A DNA stretch of 64,000 nucleotides from Streptomyces sp. NBC_01803 (GTDB lineage Bacteria > Actinomycetota > Actinomycetes > Streptomycetales > Streptomycetaceae): contig NZ_CP109073.1 of assembly GCF_035917415.1 (NCBI RefSeq), positions 3,184,501 to 3,248,500 of the forward strand. Direction: 5' to 3'. Made by a program: the position numbers and the translations under genes. Positions within the stretch are counted from its first letter, which is position 1. Every line of letters begins with the position of its first letter. Positions 49,179 to 60,989 of the stretch are shown in pieces. The notes beneath the pieces are model-generated. The model searched no databases, had not been told where the DNA came from, and worked only from the letters and a program-made list of their open reading frames with translations.

Positions 49179-49922
49179 TCATTCGGTGGGCTGGGCGTGC
49201 TGGAGCGTGACGCTGCCCTCATAGCCGGGGAGGGTGGCCTCGGCGTGCTCCTCGACGCGCCAGCCGAGGCCGTAGGCGTCCACGTACTGACGGTAGTTGC
49301 GGATCTCGGGGGAGGCGTCGAGGGCGGCGCGCAGGCGCTCGCGGTCGCCGACGGCGGTGATGGTGTAGGGCGGCGAGTAGAGGCGGCCCTGGAGGATCAG
49401 GGTGTTCCCGACGCAGCGCACCGCGCTGGTGGAGATCAGCCGCTGGTCCATGACGCGGACACCCTCGGCGCCGCCGGCCCACAGGGCGTTGACGACGGCC
49501 TGGAGGTCCTGCTGGTGGATGACGAGGTCGTTGGGGGACGGTTCGGGGACGTCGGGGACCAGGGCGGTGGCGTCCGGCGGGGCGTCGGTGAGGGTGACGG
49601 TGAGGCCGGGGCCGGTGAGCCCGGTGAGGCCGGCGGACCGTTCGAGCCGGTCGAGGCGGCGGCGTTCGGCGGGGTCGGCCGGACGGTCGCCCGCGGCGAG
49701 GGCGTCGAGCTCGTCGCGCAGGGCGGCGGTGTCGGACTCCAGGGCCGTGTTGTCCCGGGCGCGCTCGCGGACGAGGTCGGACATCTGCAGCAGGGAGTCA
49801 TCGGTGCGGATGTTGTTGCCCTGGGCCACGTGGAAGCTGAGCCAGAATATGAGGCCGGCCAGTGCGAAGACGGCGACGGTGCCCAGCCGCATCGGCGTCG
49901 GGCGCGGTCGGGAGCCGTTCAC
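49179..49922 (-). CDS. DUF881 family protein
   Basis: 247 residues. Transmembrane helix near the N-terminus (~10–30), a coiled-coil (~45–90), then the DUF881 core: [72 protein letters not shown]. Found beside crgA in many actinobacteria, suggesting a division or envelope role. Start codon uncertain; GTG 49920–49922 has AGGG nearby. Confidence 0.88.
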   Translation of the reverse strand: MNGSRPRPTPMRLGTVAVFALAGLIFWLSFHVAQGNNIRTDDSLLQMSDLVRERARDNTALESDTAALRDELDALAAGDRPADPAERRRLDRLERSAGLTGLTGPGLTVTLTDAPPDATALVPDVPEPSPNDLVIHQQDLQAVVNALWAGGAEGVRVMDQRLISTSAVRCVGNTLILQGRLYSPPYTITAVGDRERLRAALDASPEIRNYRQYVDAYGLGWRVEEHAEATLPGYEGSVTLQHAQPTE

Positions 49923-50033
49923 CGTGACCCTGGTCTCCTTTATCGGACGGGGAAGCACTACGCTAACGGACGATCCCATAGCTCCGCGCTGACCGGCGCG
50001 ATCAAGGCAGCGCGATCGACAGGAGAGCCCCTC

Positions 50034-50294
50034 GTGCCGAAGTCCAGGATCCGGAAGAAGAAGGCCGACACGTTCGCCCCGCCCGAGAAGCGGACGCCCA
50101 CGAAGCTCGACATGGGCGGACGCCGGTGGGTGGCGCCGCTGATGCTCGCGATGTTCGTGATCGGGCTGGCGTGGATCGTGGTCTACTACATCACCCAGGC
50201 CGACCTCCCGGTGGAGTCCCTGGAGAACTGGAACATCGTGGTCGGCTTCGGGTTCATCGCGCTGGGGTTCGTGGTCTCCACGCAGTGGAAGTGA
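50034..50294 (+). CDS. crgA: Cell division inhibitor CrgA
   Basis: 86 residues from GTG 50034 with AGGAGA upstream. Basic N-terminus [16 protein letters not shown], then two transmembrane helices ([22 protein letters not shown] and [15 protein letters not shown]). CrgA coordinates FtsZ-ring timing and aerial growth in Streptomyces and bridges divisome proteins in mycobacteria. Confidence 0.95.
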   Translation: MPKSRIRKKKADTFAPPEKRTPTKLDMGGRRWVAPLMLAMFVIGLAWIVVYYITQADLPVESLENWNIVVGFGFIALGFVVSTQWK

Positions 50295-50317
50295 GGCCCC
50301 TCGCGGGGCCCCGCGAG

Positions 50318-50503
50318 TTATCCACAGCTCGCCCGAACATCACAAGATCTGTGGATAACTGAGTGAACGCGGGAACGCCCGTCCGAGCGCTGATCGCCGC
50401 CGCACCCCTGTTCGCCTGCGGAAACGTGGGTCGGTGCAGGTCAGGGGCCCGTCATCCACACCCCGCACAGGGACCGACACCGGCTGTGGACAGCTGTGGA
50501 TAA
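50318..50503. promoter_or_regulatory. DnaA-box cluster outside oriC
   Basis: TTATCCACA at 50318–50326, TGTGGATAA at 50350–50358 and 50495–50503 (perfect boxes), plus TCATCCACA 50452–50460 and TGTGGACAG 50485–50493. It lies between the convergent crgA and rhomboid genes, so it is not a promoter site. Confidence 0.8.
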
Positions 50504-50506
50504 CTT

Positions 50507-51391
50507 TCAGCCGTTCAGGAGCTGAGTGGTCCTGATCACACAGGCGACGGCGATCACGACGAGCACCAGCACACAGGTGCCGACCTGCACCAGGGTCCGC
50601 CGCTCGCGCGGGGCGTTGACCATGCCGTAGGCGATCGCGGCGCCCGCGACCAGGCCGCCGATGTGAGCCTGCCAGGCGATGTTCGACCAGGTGAAGGTGA
50701 TCACCAGGTTGATCGCCAGCAGGATCGCGATGGGCCGCGTGTCGGCCCGCAGCCGGCGCAGCAGCACCGCCGTCGCGCCGAAGAGGCCGAAGATGGCGCC
50801 CGAGGCGCCCAGCGAGAGCTGGTTCTGCTCGGCGAGCAGATAGGACAGGGTGCTGCCGGCGAGCGCCGAGACGAGATAGAGCGCGAGATAGCGGACGCGG
50901 CCGAGAGCCGTCTCCAGGGGCGGGCCGAGGAACCACAGGCCCAGCATGTTGAACGCGAGGTGCCAGATCTGCTCGTGCAGGAAGGCCGCGGTCAGCATCC
51001 GGTACCACTGGCCGTCCGCGACGCCGATCCACTCGAACGTGCGGGCGTCGATCGCGTACCCCAGCATGCCGAGGTCCGTGACCAGCCGGTCGCCCGCGAT
51101 CAGGACGGCCGCGAAGACGGCCAGGTTGAGCCCGAGGAGGATCTTGGTGATCAGCCGGGGATCGTCCACGACGGTGCCGCCGGCCAGGGTCCGGGGCCGG
51201 GCGGCGCGGGCCACTCCCGAGGCGCCCTGGACGCAGTCCGGGCACTGATAGCCCACCGGCGCGGAGATCATGCAGGAGGGACAGATGGGCCGGTCGCAGC
51301 GGGCGCAGCGGATACCGGTCTCCCGGTCGGGATGCCGGTAGCAGCGCGCCAGGCCGTGCTGCGGCTGCGGCTTTCCGAATCGCTCGGCCAT
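50507..51391 (-). CDS. Rhomboid family intramembrane serine protease
   Basis: 294 residues. An N-terminal zinc ribbon (CYRHPDRETGIRCARCDRPICPSCM ... CPDC, ~17–55), then six or seven transmembrane helices. HLAFNMLGLWFLGPPLE (~148) gives the conserved HxxxN region, GASGAIFGLFGA (~200) the catalytic Ser, and AHIGGLVAGAAIAY (~250) the catalytic His. Cleaves membrane substrates; none is known here. Confidence 0.93.
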   Translation of the reverse strand: MAERFGKPQPQHGLARCYRHPDRETGIRCARCDRPICPSCMISAPVGYQCPDCVQGASGVARAARPRTLAGGTVVDDPRLITKILLGLNLAVFAAVLIAGDRLVTDLGMLGYAIDARTFEWIGVADGQWYRMLTAAFLHEQIWHLAFNMLGLWFLGPPLETALGRVRYLALYLVSALAGSTLSYLLAEQNQLSLGASGAIFGLFGATAVLLRRLRADTRPIAILLAINLVITFTWSNIAWQAHIGGLVAGAAIAYGMVNAPRERRTLVQVGTCVLVLVVIAVACVIRTTQLLNG

Positions 51392-51483
51392 GACGTCCCT
51401 TCCGAAACCACCCCCACGGGCCTCTTCAGGCCCTCCGGCCCCCTGATCCTACGGACAGGGGGCCGGAATGGTTCCCGAACGGG

Positions 51484-52017
51484 TCAGCCCTCGCGGGTGG
51501 CGATGACGACCGACTCGATCACCACATCCTCCACCGGACGGTCGGTGCGGCCGTCGGTGGCGGTGTTGGCGATGGCGTCCACCACCTGCTGGCCGGCGGG
51601 CGTGGCGACCTCACCGAAGATGGTGTGCTTGCCGGTCAGCCAGGCCGTGGGCGCGACCGTGATGAAGAACTGCGACCCGTTGGTGCCGGGGCCGGCGTTG
51701 GCCATCGCCAGCAGGTACGGGCGGGTGAAGCCGAGGTCGGGGTGGATCTCGTCCCCGAACTTGTAACCGGGGCCGCCGGTGCCGTTGCCCAGCGGGTCGC
51801 CGCCCTGGATCATGAAGCCGCTGATCACCCGGTGGAAGACCGTGCCGTCGTACAGCTTCTCCGTGGACTTCACGCCCGTTGCCGGGTTGACCCACTCGCG
51901 GGCGCCCTCGGCGAGCTCGACAAAGTTCTTGACCGTCTTGGGCGCGTGGTTCGGGAAGAGCCGGACCTCGATGTCGCCGCGGTTGGTCTTCAGGGTGGCG
52001 TAGAGCTGCTCAGCCAC
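51484..52017 (-). CDS. ppiA: Peptidyl-prolyl cis-trans isomerase (cyclophilin)
   Basis: 177 residues, a single cytoplasmic cyclophilin domain: TNRGDIEVRLFPNHAPKTVKNFVELA, FHRVISGFMIQGGDPLGNGTGGPGYKF (catalytic Arg and Gln), NGSQFFIT and LTGKHTIFGEV. No signal peptide. Conserved near oriC in Streptomyces. Confidence 0.95.
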   Translation of the reverse strand: MAEQLYATLKTNRGDIEVRLFPNHAPKTVKNFVELAEGAREWVNPATGVKSTEKLYDGTVFHRVISGFMIQGGDPLGNGTGGPGYKFGDEIHPDLGFTRPYLLAMANAGPGTNGSQFFITVAPTAWLTGKHTIFGEVATPAGQQVVDAIANTATDGRTDRPVEDVVIESVVIATREG

Positions 52018-52211
52018 GATCTACCTTCCGTCTACGTCAGTGACGGTCCCCGATCCTGCCATGCGCGCGCGACACGCCAGCCCTCCGGATGCTCGTTTCG
52101 CGTGCCGGGTCCCGGCCTACCCGGCATGATTTGCGCATGATTTCCGCATGAGTGGACAACACGACAAGGCAGTGGGAAAACGCCACCAAGGAGCACAAGG
52201 AGGAGCAATCC

Positions 52212-52691
52212 ATGAGCCACAACGGAAAGTCGGGGGTGCGGTACGCCGCGGACATGGTCACCCCGTACGCCGTGACGGCGAAGGACAGCGCGGTGCAGGC
52301 GGCCCAGCAGGCAGGGTCCTACCTGGGGCCGAAGGCCCGTCAGGCGGCGTTGCGAGCCCGCGTCAAGTACGCGACGCAGGTCGCCCCGCGCGTGGAGAAG
52401 GCGGTGGCCGCGGCCGGCCCGGCCAAGGACGAGGCGGCGGCCCGCTCGCAGGCGGCGCTGTCGGCGCTGCGCGGCGAGATCAGCCCGCGCGAGCTGCGCG
52501 CGGCCGTACGGCGCGGCCGGCGGCGGGCGCGGACCGGACGCCTCGTGCGGCGCACCGCGCTGCTCGGCCTGGTCGCGGGCGGCACGTTCGTCGCCTGGAA
52601 GTGGTGGAGCGGCCAGACCAACCCGGACTGGCTGATGGAGCCCTCCCCCGCCACCGAGGTGCCGGAGCCGGAGGAGGGAACCCTCGGCTGA
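52212..52691 (+). CDS. DUF5324 family membrane protein
   Basis: 159 residues. Ala/Arg/Lys-rich helical N-terminus (MVTPYAVTAKDSAVQAAQQAG), a basic segment (RRGRRRARTGRLVRRT), one hydrophobic helix (LLGLVAGGTFVAWKWWSG, ~125–142) and an acidic end. AAGGAGGAG precedes ATG 52212. Streptomycete-specific, function unknown. Convergent with pknB. Confidence 0.82.
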   Translation: MSHNGKSGVRYAADMVTPYAVTAKDSAVQAAQQAGSYLGPKARQAALRARVKYATQVAPRVEKAVAAAGPAKDEAAARSQAALSALRGEISPRELRAAVRRGRRRARTGRLVRRTALLGLVAGGTFVAWKWWSGQTNPDWLMEPSPATEVPEPEEGTLG

Positions 52692-52709
52692 CGCGCGGGT
52701 GACGGACGG

Positions 52710-54734
<2,025 letters not shown>

Positions 54735-54964
54735 GTTTCCAGCCCTCTCCGTTTGGTCCCGGGCCCTACCCCCTGGTCGGCCCTCGGGCCAGGGGACCAG
54801 GCCCTGGCTTACGGTACCCGGCGGGAGCGGACCCACCGGACGGCGGTTGTCGGCCGATATCCATTCGGTATCGCCAGGTACCGGGACCGGTCGGGAACGG
54901 CCGGTCCTGTGTATGACGTGTGTTCGGCGTGATCCGTTGCGCCACACCGGTCACGTGGCCGGGG

Positions 54965-56437
54965 TCACCCCGCGTTCTCGCCCTCCAGGACCGCCTCGAT
55001 GACGTCGATGGCGATCGGGGCGGCGAGGCCGCTGCCGGAGATCTGGTCGCGCTCGTCGGAGCCGTCCTCGACGACGACGGCCACGGCGACCGGCGAGCCC
55101 TCGTCGGTCATGGCGTACGAGATGAACCAGGCGTAGGGCAGCTCCTCGTTGTTCTCGCCGTGCTGGGCGGTGCCGGTCTTGCCCCCGATGGTGGCGCCCT
55201 CGACGGAGCCGGTGTCGATGGAGCTCTCCTCGACCATGTATTCCATCGCGTCCTGGAGCTGCCGCGCGGTGTCCGAGGACATCGGGCGGCTCATCTCGTC
55301 CGGCTCGTGCTGCTCGACCACGTTGAGGTTCGGGGCGACGAGCTGGTCCACCATGTAGGGCCGCATGAGCGAGCCGTTGTTGGCGACGGCGGCGGCGACC
55401 ATGGCCATCTGGAGCGGAGTCGCCCGGTTGGACGCCTGGCCGATACCGGCCTGGGCGTTCTGCGGCCGGTTGTCCTCCGGGTAGGAGCTGGCGGTGGCGC
55501 GGACGGGGATGAACGGCTCCTCGTTGTAGCCGAAGCTCTCGGCCGCCTCGATCATCGTCTCGTTGCCGAGGTCGTTGCTGAGGCCGGCGAAGACGCTGTT
55601 GCAGGACCAGCGGATGGCCTCGCGGATGGAGGCGTCCTCGCAGACGTTGGGGATCTGGTTGGGCAGCTCGACGTCGGCGGTGTCCGGCAGGATGTACGGG
55701 TCCTCGTACTCGGTCTCCTCGTTGACGTCGTCCACCAGGCCGTTCTCCAGGGCGGCGGCGGCGGTGACGATCTTGAACGTGGAGCCCGGGGGGTAGGTCT
55801 CGCGCAGCGCCCGGTTGAGCATGGGGTCGTCGGGGTTGTTGTCCGGCTGGAGGGCGGCCCATGCCTCGTCGTCGTCCGTGCTGTTGCCCGCGAAGGTGGA
55901 CGGGTCGTAGGACGGGGTGGATACCAGGGCGAGGATCTCGCCGGTGCGCGGGTCTATCGCGACGACGGCGCCCTTGTTGTCGCCCAGGCCCTCGAAGGCG
56001 GCGCGCTGGGCGTCCGCGTCGAGGGTGGTCACCACGTTCCCGCCGCGCTGGTCCTCGCCGGTGAGCATGTCGATGGTGCGGTTGAAGAACAGCCGGTCGT
56101 CGTCGCCGGTGAGGATCGAGTCGTTGACGCCTTCGAGGAGCGTCGTGCCGTACCGCTGGGAGGCGTAGCCGGTGACGGGGGCCCACATCTCGCCGTCGGT
56201 CCAGGTCCGCTTGTACGTGAAGTCGGTGTCGTCGGTCTCGACGGAGCCGGTGATGGGCTCGCCGTCCACGATGATGTTGCCGCGGGGGTGGGCGTACCGC
56301 TCGATGGCGACCCGGCGGTTGTCCTCGTGGTTTTGGAGGTCGTCGGCCTGGACGAACTGCACCCAGTTGACCCGGACCAGCAGGGCCAGGATGAGCAGGC
56401 CGCAGAAGACGGCCACCCGTCGCATCGGTTTGTTCAT
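54965..56437 (-). CDS. pbpA: Penicillin-binding protein 2 (transpeptidase)
   Basis: 490 residues. One N-terminal transmembrane helix (~8–25), a dimerisation region, and the transpeptidase domain with active-site Ser in PPGSTFKIVTAA (~220), SCN (~280) and KTGTA (~420). Its ATG overlaps the rodA stop. Works with RodA as a peptidoglycan polymerase–crosslinker pair. Confidence 0.95.
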   Translation of the reverse strand: MNKPMRRVAVFCGLLILALLVRVNWVQFVQADDLQNHEDNRRVAIERYAHPRGNIIVDGEPITGSVETDDTDFTYKRTWTDGEMWAPVTGYASQRYGTTLLEGVNDSILTGDDDRLFFNRTIDMLTGEDQRGGNVVTTLDADAQRAAFEGLGDNKGAVVAIDPRTGEILALVSTPSYDPSTFAGNSTDDDEAWAALQPDNNPDDPMLNRALRETYPPGSTFKIVTAAAALENGLVDDVNEETEYEDPYILPDTADVELPNQIPNVCEDASIREAIRWSCNSVFAGLSNDLGNETMIEAAESFGYNEEPFIPVRATASSYPEDNRPQNAQAGIGQASNRATPLQMAMVAAAVANNGSLMRPYMVDQLVAPNLNVVEQHEPDEMSRPMSSDTARQLQDAMEYMVEESSIDTGSVEGATIGGKTGTAQHGENNEELPYAWFISYAMTDEGSPVAVAVVVEDGSDERDQISGSGLAAPIAIDVIEAVLEGENAG

Positions 56438-57843
56438 GTTGTCCGGACCACCTGAGTCTGTTCTGCGTCGAGGGAGGGCGCCGGCGCCGGGGCGGGTCGG
56501 CGAGCGGTGTCGCTGATCCGCAGCAGGAGGGCGACGAGGGCCCAGTTCGCGATGACGGAGGAGCCGCCCTGGGCGAGGAACGGCATGGTCATGCCGGTCA
56601 GCGGGATCAGGCCGGTGACGCCGCCGGCGACGACGAAGACCTGGATGGCGAAGATCCCGGAGAGCCCGACCGCCAGGAGCTTGCCGAACGGGTCGCGGGC
56701 GGCGAGGGCGGTGCGCATGCCGCGCTCGATGAGCAGCGCGTACAGCAGGATCACGGCCATCAGGCCGGTCAGGCCCAGCTCCTCGCCGACGGTGGCGAGG
56801 ATGTAGTCGCTCTTGGCGCCGATGCCCTGGATGAGCCGGGAGAAGCCCTGGCCGAGGCCCGAGCCGAAGAGGCCGCCGGAGCCGAAGGCGAACATGGACT
56901 GGGCGGTCTCGGTGACGTTGCCGCTGTCGGGCGGCTCGTTCTCCAGCGGGTTGAGCCAGTTGTGGACGCGGACGCCGACGTGGGAGTTGGTGTTGGCGAC
57001 GAAGACCGCGCCGCTGGCGGAGAGCAGCAGGCCGAAGATGATCCAGCTGGTGCGCTCGGTGGCCACATAGAGCATGACCACGAAGATCCCGAAGAACAGC
57101 AGCGAGGTGCCGAGGTCGGTCTCGAAGACCAGGATCATCAGGCTGATCGCCCAGATGACGAGGATCGGGCCCATGTCGCGCCCGCGCGGCAGGTACAGGC
57201 CCATGAAGCGGCGGCTGGCCAGGGCGAGGGCGTCGCGCTTGACCATCAGGTAGCCGGCGAAGAAGACCGCGATGATGATCTTGGCGAACTCGCCGGGCTG
57301 GAGGGAGCCGACGCCGGGGATGGTGATCCAGATGCGGGCGCCGTTGACCTCCTTGCCGACGAAGATCGGCGAGGCCAGCAGGATCAGCGCGACCACCATG
57401 GAGATGTAGGTGTAGCGCTGGAGGATGCGGTGGTCCTTGAGGAAGATCAGCACCGCGAGGAAGAGCGCGACACCGACGGTGGACCAGACGAGCTGGTCGG
57501 GGGCCAGCGGGCCGCCCAGGGCGTCCGTGGTGATGGTGGGCTCCTGGTCCAGGCGCCAGATGAGGACCAGGCCGAGGCCGTTGAGCAGGGTCGCGATGGG
57601 CAGCATCAGCGGGTCGGCGTAGGGCGCGTACCGGCGGACGACGAGGTGGGCGACGCCGGCGAGCAGACCGAGTCCGAGTCCGTAGCCGAGCATGCCGGTG
57701 GGGAGCGTCTCCTCCTTGGCCAGGCCGACGTTGGCGTAGGCGAGGACGGGGATGAGCACGGCGAAGACGAGCATCGCCAGCTCGGTGTTCCGGCGGCTGG
57801 GGAGGCCGCCGGTGGAGACTGTGGTGTTGCTGGTCTGGCTCAT
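56434..57843 (-). CDS. rodA: FtsW/RodA/SpoVE family peptidoglycan glycosyltransferase
   Basis: 469 residues with about 11–12 hydrophobic helices. Signature regions: VNGARIWITIPGVGSLQPGEFAKIIIAVFFA (~175), DLGTSLLFFGIFVVMLY (~235), and GLTGLMAVILLYALLIERG / VAGGVTGLIPLTGMTMPFLAQGGSS near the C-terminus. Polymerises glycan strands from lipid II; partner PbpA is encoded directly downstream. Confidence 0.94.
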   Translation of the reverse strand: MSQTSNTTVSTGGLPSRRNTELAMLVFAVLIPVLAYANVGLAKEETLPTGMLGYGLGLGLLAGVAHLVVRRYAPYADPLMLPIATLLNGLGLVLIWRLDQEPTITTDALGGPLAPDQLVWSTVGVALFLAVLIFLKDHRILQRYTYISMVVALILLASPIFVGKEVNGARIWITIPGVGSLQPGEFAKIIIAVFFAGYLMVKRDALALASRRFMGLYLPRGRDMGPILVIWAISLMILVFETDLGTSLLFFGIFVVMLYVATERTSWIIFGLLLSASGAVFVANTNSHVGVRVHNWLNPLENEPPDSGNVTETAQSMFAFGSGGLFGSGLGQGFSRLIQGIGAKSDYILATVGEELGLTGLMAVILLYALLIERGMRTALAARDPFGKLLAVGLSGIFAIQVFVVAGGVTGLIPLTGMTMPFLAQGGSSVIANWALVALLLRISDTARRPAPAPAPSLDAEQTQVVRTT

Positions 57844-57862
57844 TGACTTCTGGCCTTAAGGG

Positions 57863-59284
57863 TCAGCAGTCCCGGGCGAGTTCGCGCTGGCGCTCGGACA
57901 GGGACGGGGTCTGGGGGTCGGTGTCCGGGTTGGCCGCGTCCTTGCCGTCGCCCGGATCGCCCTGCTCGTTCTGCTCGTTGGCCCGCTCCTGCTCGGCGAG
58001 CAGCCGGCATGCCTCCGCCTGCGCGGCGAGCTCGGCGATGCGGGTCTCGGCCTCGCCGAGACTGCCGGTCGAGATGGACTCCTCGACCCGGCTGCGCTGG
58101 AACTCCGGCAGGTGGTCGAGCTGGATCTCCGGGTGGTCCTTCTCGACGCTGCTGAGGCTGAGGGGGCCGAGGTCCTGGCTGACGCCCTGGTAGAGCGCGA
58201 CGTGGTCGCCGTTGGCCCCGATGTAGTACTGGCCCTGGGTCCAGCGGTATCCGGCGTAGAGGCCGCCGCCGACGACGATGAGCGCGAGCGCGATGAGAGC
58301 GGTGCTCTTCAGCGCGCGGCGGCCGGGGCGCGCGGGCAGGTAGTCCGCGTCGGTGAACGCGCCGAAGGCGCCGGTGGGCGGTCCGGCCACGCCGGACGCG
58401 GGGGCGCCGGGGGGCGTGGCCGGGGGGCGGCCGAGCTCGGCGGCGCGGGAGGCGGGGGTCTGCGGGATGTCGCCGGCGCTCTGGGCCTGGGCCTCGGCGA
58501 CCGCGCCGACGATCTGCGGGGCGTCGTAGAGCTGGCGGGCGAGGGTGTCGCTCTCCTGGGTGTCGACGTCGAGGACGTCGGCGACGATGCACGTGATGTT
58601 GTCCGGGCCGCCGCCGCGCAGCGCGAGCTCGATCAGCTCGCGGACGGTGTCCTGGGGGGGTGCGAACGTGCTGAGGGCGTCCCGGAGGGTCTCGGCGCTG
58701 ACGACGCCGGAGAGACCGTCGGAGCACAGCAGATACCGGTCGCCGGGCCGGACCTCGCGGATGGAGAGATCGGCCTCGATGTGGTCGGCGCTGCCGAGGG
58801 CCCGCATCAGCAGGGAGCGCTGGGGGTGGGTGGTGGCCTCTTCCTCGGTGATCCGGCCCTCGTCGACCAGCCGCTGCACCCAGGTGTGGTCCTGGGTGAT
58901 CTGGAGCAGCTCGCCGCCGCGCAGCAGGTAGGCACGGGAGTCGCCGACGTGGACGAGGCCGAGGCGCTGGCCGGTCCACAGCAGGGCGGTGAGGGTGGTG
59001 CCCATGCCGTCCAGGCGTGGGTCCTCGGCGACCATGGAACGGAGCTGGTCGTTGGCGCGCTGCACGGAGACGTCGAGCGAGGTGAGGATGTCGGAGCCGG
59101 GGATGTCGTCGTCGAGCTGGACGAGGGTGGAGATGACCTCGGAGCTGGCGACTTCGCCCGCGGCCTGGCCGCCCATGCCGTCCGCGATGGCGAGGAGGCG
59201 GGGGCCGGCGTAGCCCGAGTCCTCGTTGTGGTCGCGGATCATGCCGGTGTGGGATCCGGCGGCGAATCTCAGTGACAGGCTCAT
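57863..59284 (-). CDS. pstP: PP2C-family Ser/Thr protein phosphatase
   Basis: 473 residues from ATG 59282–59284. Catalytic domain (~1–240): RDHNEDSGYAG, LLAIADGMGGQAAGEVAS, HVGDSRAYLLRGGEL, GGGPDNITCIVADV supply the metal-binding Asp residues. After a Pro/Ala linker comes a transmembrane helix (~318–340) and an extracytoplasmic tail. Dephosphorylates PknB and its targets. Confidence 0.95.
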   Translation of the reverse strand: MSLSLRFAAGSHTGMIRDHNEDSGYAGPRLLAIADGMGGQAAGEVASSEVISTLVQLDDDIPGSDILTSLDVSVQRANDQLRSMVAEDPRLDGMGTTLTALLWTGQRLGLVHVGDSRAYLLRGGELLQITQDHTWVQRLVDEGRITEEEATTHPQRSLLMRALGSADHIEADLSIREVRPGDRYLLCSDGLSGVVSAETLRDALSTFAPPQDTVRELIELALRGGGPDNITCIVADVLDVDTQESDTLARQLYDAPQIVGAVAEAQAQSAGDIPQTPASRAAELGRPPATPPGAPASGVAGPPTGAFGAFTDADYLPARPGRRALKSTALIALALIVVGGGLYAGYRWTQGQYYIGANGDHVALYQGVSQDLGPLSLSSVEKDHPEIQLDHLPEFQRSRVEESISTGSLGEAETRIAELAAQAEACRLLAEQERANEQNEQGDPGDGKDAANPDTDPQTPSLSERQRELARDC

Positions 59285-59324
59285 GCGCGCCTTTCCCACC
59301 CTCCGGTCGTCATTGTGGTCGGCC

Positions 59325-59822
59325 CTACTTCCGCAGCTCGATGACGGTTTTGCCGATACGGATCGGCGTGCCGGGCGGGATGGGGACCGGGGTGGTCAGG
59401 CGGCCCCGGTCGAGGTAGGTGCCGTTCGTGGACCCGAGGTCCTCGACGATCCACTGGCCGTCACGGTCGGGGTAGATCCTCGCGTGCCGCCCTGAGGCGT
59501 AGTCGTCGTCCAGCACGATGGTCGAGTCGTGTGCCCGGCCGAGCGTAATGGTCTGGCCCTGGAGGGCGACAGTGGTTCCGGCGAGGGAACCCTCGGTGAT
59601 CACCAGCTTGGTGGGGCCGCCGCGGCGCTGCCGGCCGCGCTGGGGCGGCTGTTGCGGGCGGCGCTGCGGCTGGGGCGCGGCCTCGGGGCGGCGGGCGACG
59701 GCGCGCTGGGTGACCCGGGTGCCGAACAGGTCGCTGCGGATCACCTGGACGGCCACGATGACGAACAGCCACAGGACGGCCAGAAAGCCCAGCCTCATGA
59801 CCGTCAGGGTCAGCTCTGACAT
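59325..59822 (-). CDS. fhaB: FHA-domain protein FhaB
   Basis: 165 residues. N-terminal transmembrane helix (~8–28), an Arg/Gln/Pro-rich linker, and an FHA domain (~85–165) with ITLGRAHDSTIVLDDDYASGRHARI and LGSTNGTYLDRGRL, the phosphothreonine-binding loop residues. Couples PknB phosphorylation to RodA/PbpA. Confidence 0.94.
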   Translation of the reverse strand: MSELTLTVMRLGFLAVLWLFVIVAVQVIRSDLFGTRVTQRAVARRPEAAPQPQRRPQQPPQRGRQRRGGPTKLVITEGSLAGTTVALQGQTITLGRAHDSTIVLDDDYASGRHARIYPDRDGQWIVEDLGSTNGTYLDRGRLTTPVPIPPGTPIRIGKTVIELRK

Positions 59823-59831
59823 TGCCCCCGC

Positions 59832-60689
59832 TTACCCTTCGGCTTGCCGGTAGATGACTGTGGTGCTGCCCACGACGACGCGTGAGCCGTCGCGGAGCGT
59901 AGCGCGTTTGGTGTGCTGTCCGTCCACCACGATGCCGTTGGTGGAGCCCAGGTCCCGGATGGTGGCCGGGTCGGTGGCCTGGATCTCGCAGTGCCGGCGG
60001 GAGACTCCGGGGTCGTCGATGCGCACGTCGGCCTCGGTGCTGCGGCCGATGACGAGGCTGGTGCGGGAGATCTGGTGGCGGGTGCCGTTGATCTCGATCC
60101 AGCGCCGGACGCGGCTGTGGCCCGGGTGCCCGAAGGGGGCGGCGGGCGGCTGCTGTGCGCGCGGTGGTCCGGGCGCTGGACCCGGCGGCGGCGCGTATCC
60201 GGCGCCCGGCGGCGCGGGCGGCGGGGACGGCGGGCGGCCGGGGTACCCCGGCGCGACCGTCGGCGGCGGTCCCTGCGGGGGCGGGGCGCCGTGCGGCGGC
60301 GGGGCCGCGGAGGAGGAGGCGGCCAGGGTGCGGCTGCGCACCCGGTACAGGCCGGTGTCGAGGGCGTCCGACTTCTCCAGGTGGACCTGGATCTCTCCCA
60401 TGAAGGTGTACCGCTGCTGCTTCGCGTACTCCTTGACCATGCCGGCGAGCTCGTCCCCGAGCTGGCCGGCGTAGGGGGAGAGCCGCTGGAAGTCGCCTGC
60501 GCTGAGCTCGACGATGAAGTCGTTGGGCACGACGGTGCGTTCGCGGTTCCAGATCGTCGCGTTGTTGTCACACTCGCGCTGGAGCGCGCCGGCGATCTCC
60601 ACCGGCTGGACCTCGGACTTGAAGACTTTGGCGAAGGTGCCGTTGACGAGGCCCTCCAGCCGCTGCTCGAAGCGCTTCAGTACTCCCAT
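59832..60689 (-). CDS. fhaA: FHA-domain protein FhaA
   Basis: 285 residues from ATG 60687–60689, AAGGAGGT upstream. N-terminal DUF3662 domain (~1–120: KRFEQRLEGLVNGTFAKVFKSEVQPVEIAGALQRE), a Pro/Gly-rich linker, and C-terminal FHA domain (LVIGRSTEADVRIDDPGVSRRHCEI, LGSTNGIVV). In mycobacteria FhaA binds the phosphorylated MviN pseudokinase; the candidate equivalent is at 7110–8858. Confidence 0.95.
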   Translation of the reverse strand: MGVLKRFEQRLEGLVNGTFAKVFKSEVQPVEIAGALQRECDNNATIWNRERTVVPNDFIVELSAGDFQRLSPYAGQLGDELAGMVKEYAKQQRYTFMGEIQVHLEKSDALDTGLYRVRSRTLAASSSAAPPPHGAPPPQGPPPTVAPGYPGRPPSPPPAPPGAGYAPPPGPAPGPPRAQQPPAAPFGHPGHSRVRRWIEINGTRHQISRTSLVIGRSTEADVRIDDPGVSRRHCEIQATDPATIRDLGSTNGIVVDGQHTKRATLRDGSRVVVGSTTVIYRQAEG

Positions 60690-60989
60690 GTGCACCTCCT
60701 TCTCCGATGTCCGGGCGCGGCTGAAGTGGTAGGGCTTACTGATCGTATCCACGCCCGAGACGATCAGGTGGTTCCCCTCCGGGTACCCGTCTTCCCCCGG
60801 ATCGTAGGGGGGAGCTTGGAACAGTGTCGCGCATGTGCGGAGGGAATGCGGAGGGGATGGGGGGGAGCGTGCGGGGGGGCCCGCGATACGCGGGCGAGGG
60901 CACGCTTCGGGGCGTGTTAGCCTTTTGGTGTCGGTGGCCCTCCGCCCGGACAGGACAGTCCGGCGGGCCAGGTCTTCGGCGACACCCAT
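60690..60989 (-). promoter_or_regulatory. Leader/promoter region of the fha–pknB operon
   Basis: No gene is supported in these 300 bp. TACGAT hexamers (minus strand) at 60742–60747 and 60801–60806 are possible −10 boxes, but neither has a clear −35. Confidence 0.3.

Noticed and set aside
47703..50294. 863-codon plus-strand frame ending at crgA
   Set aside because: Only the last 86 codons (crgA) show real protein features and an RBS; the rest is antisense to sortase 2, pabA and DUF881.
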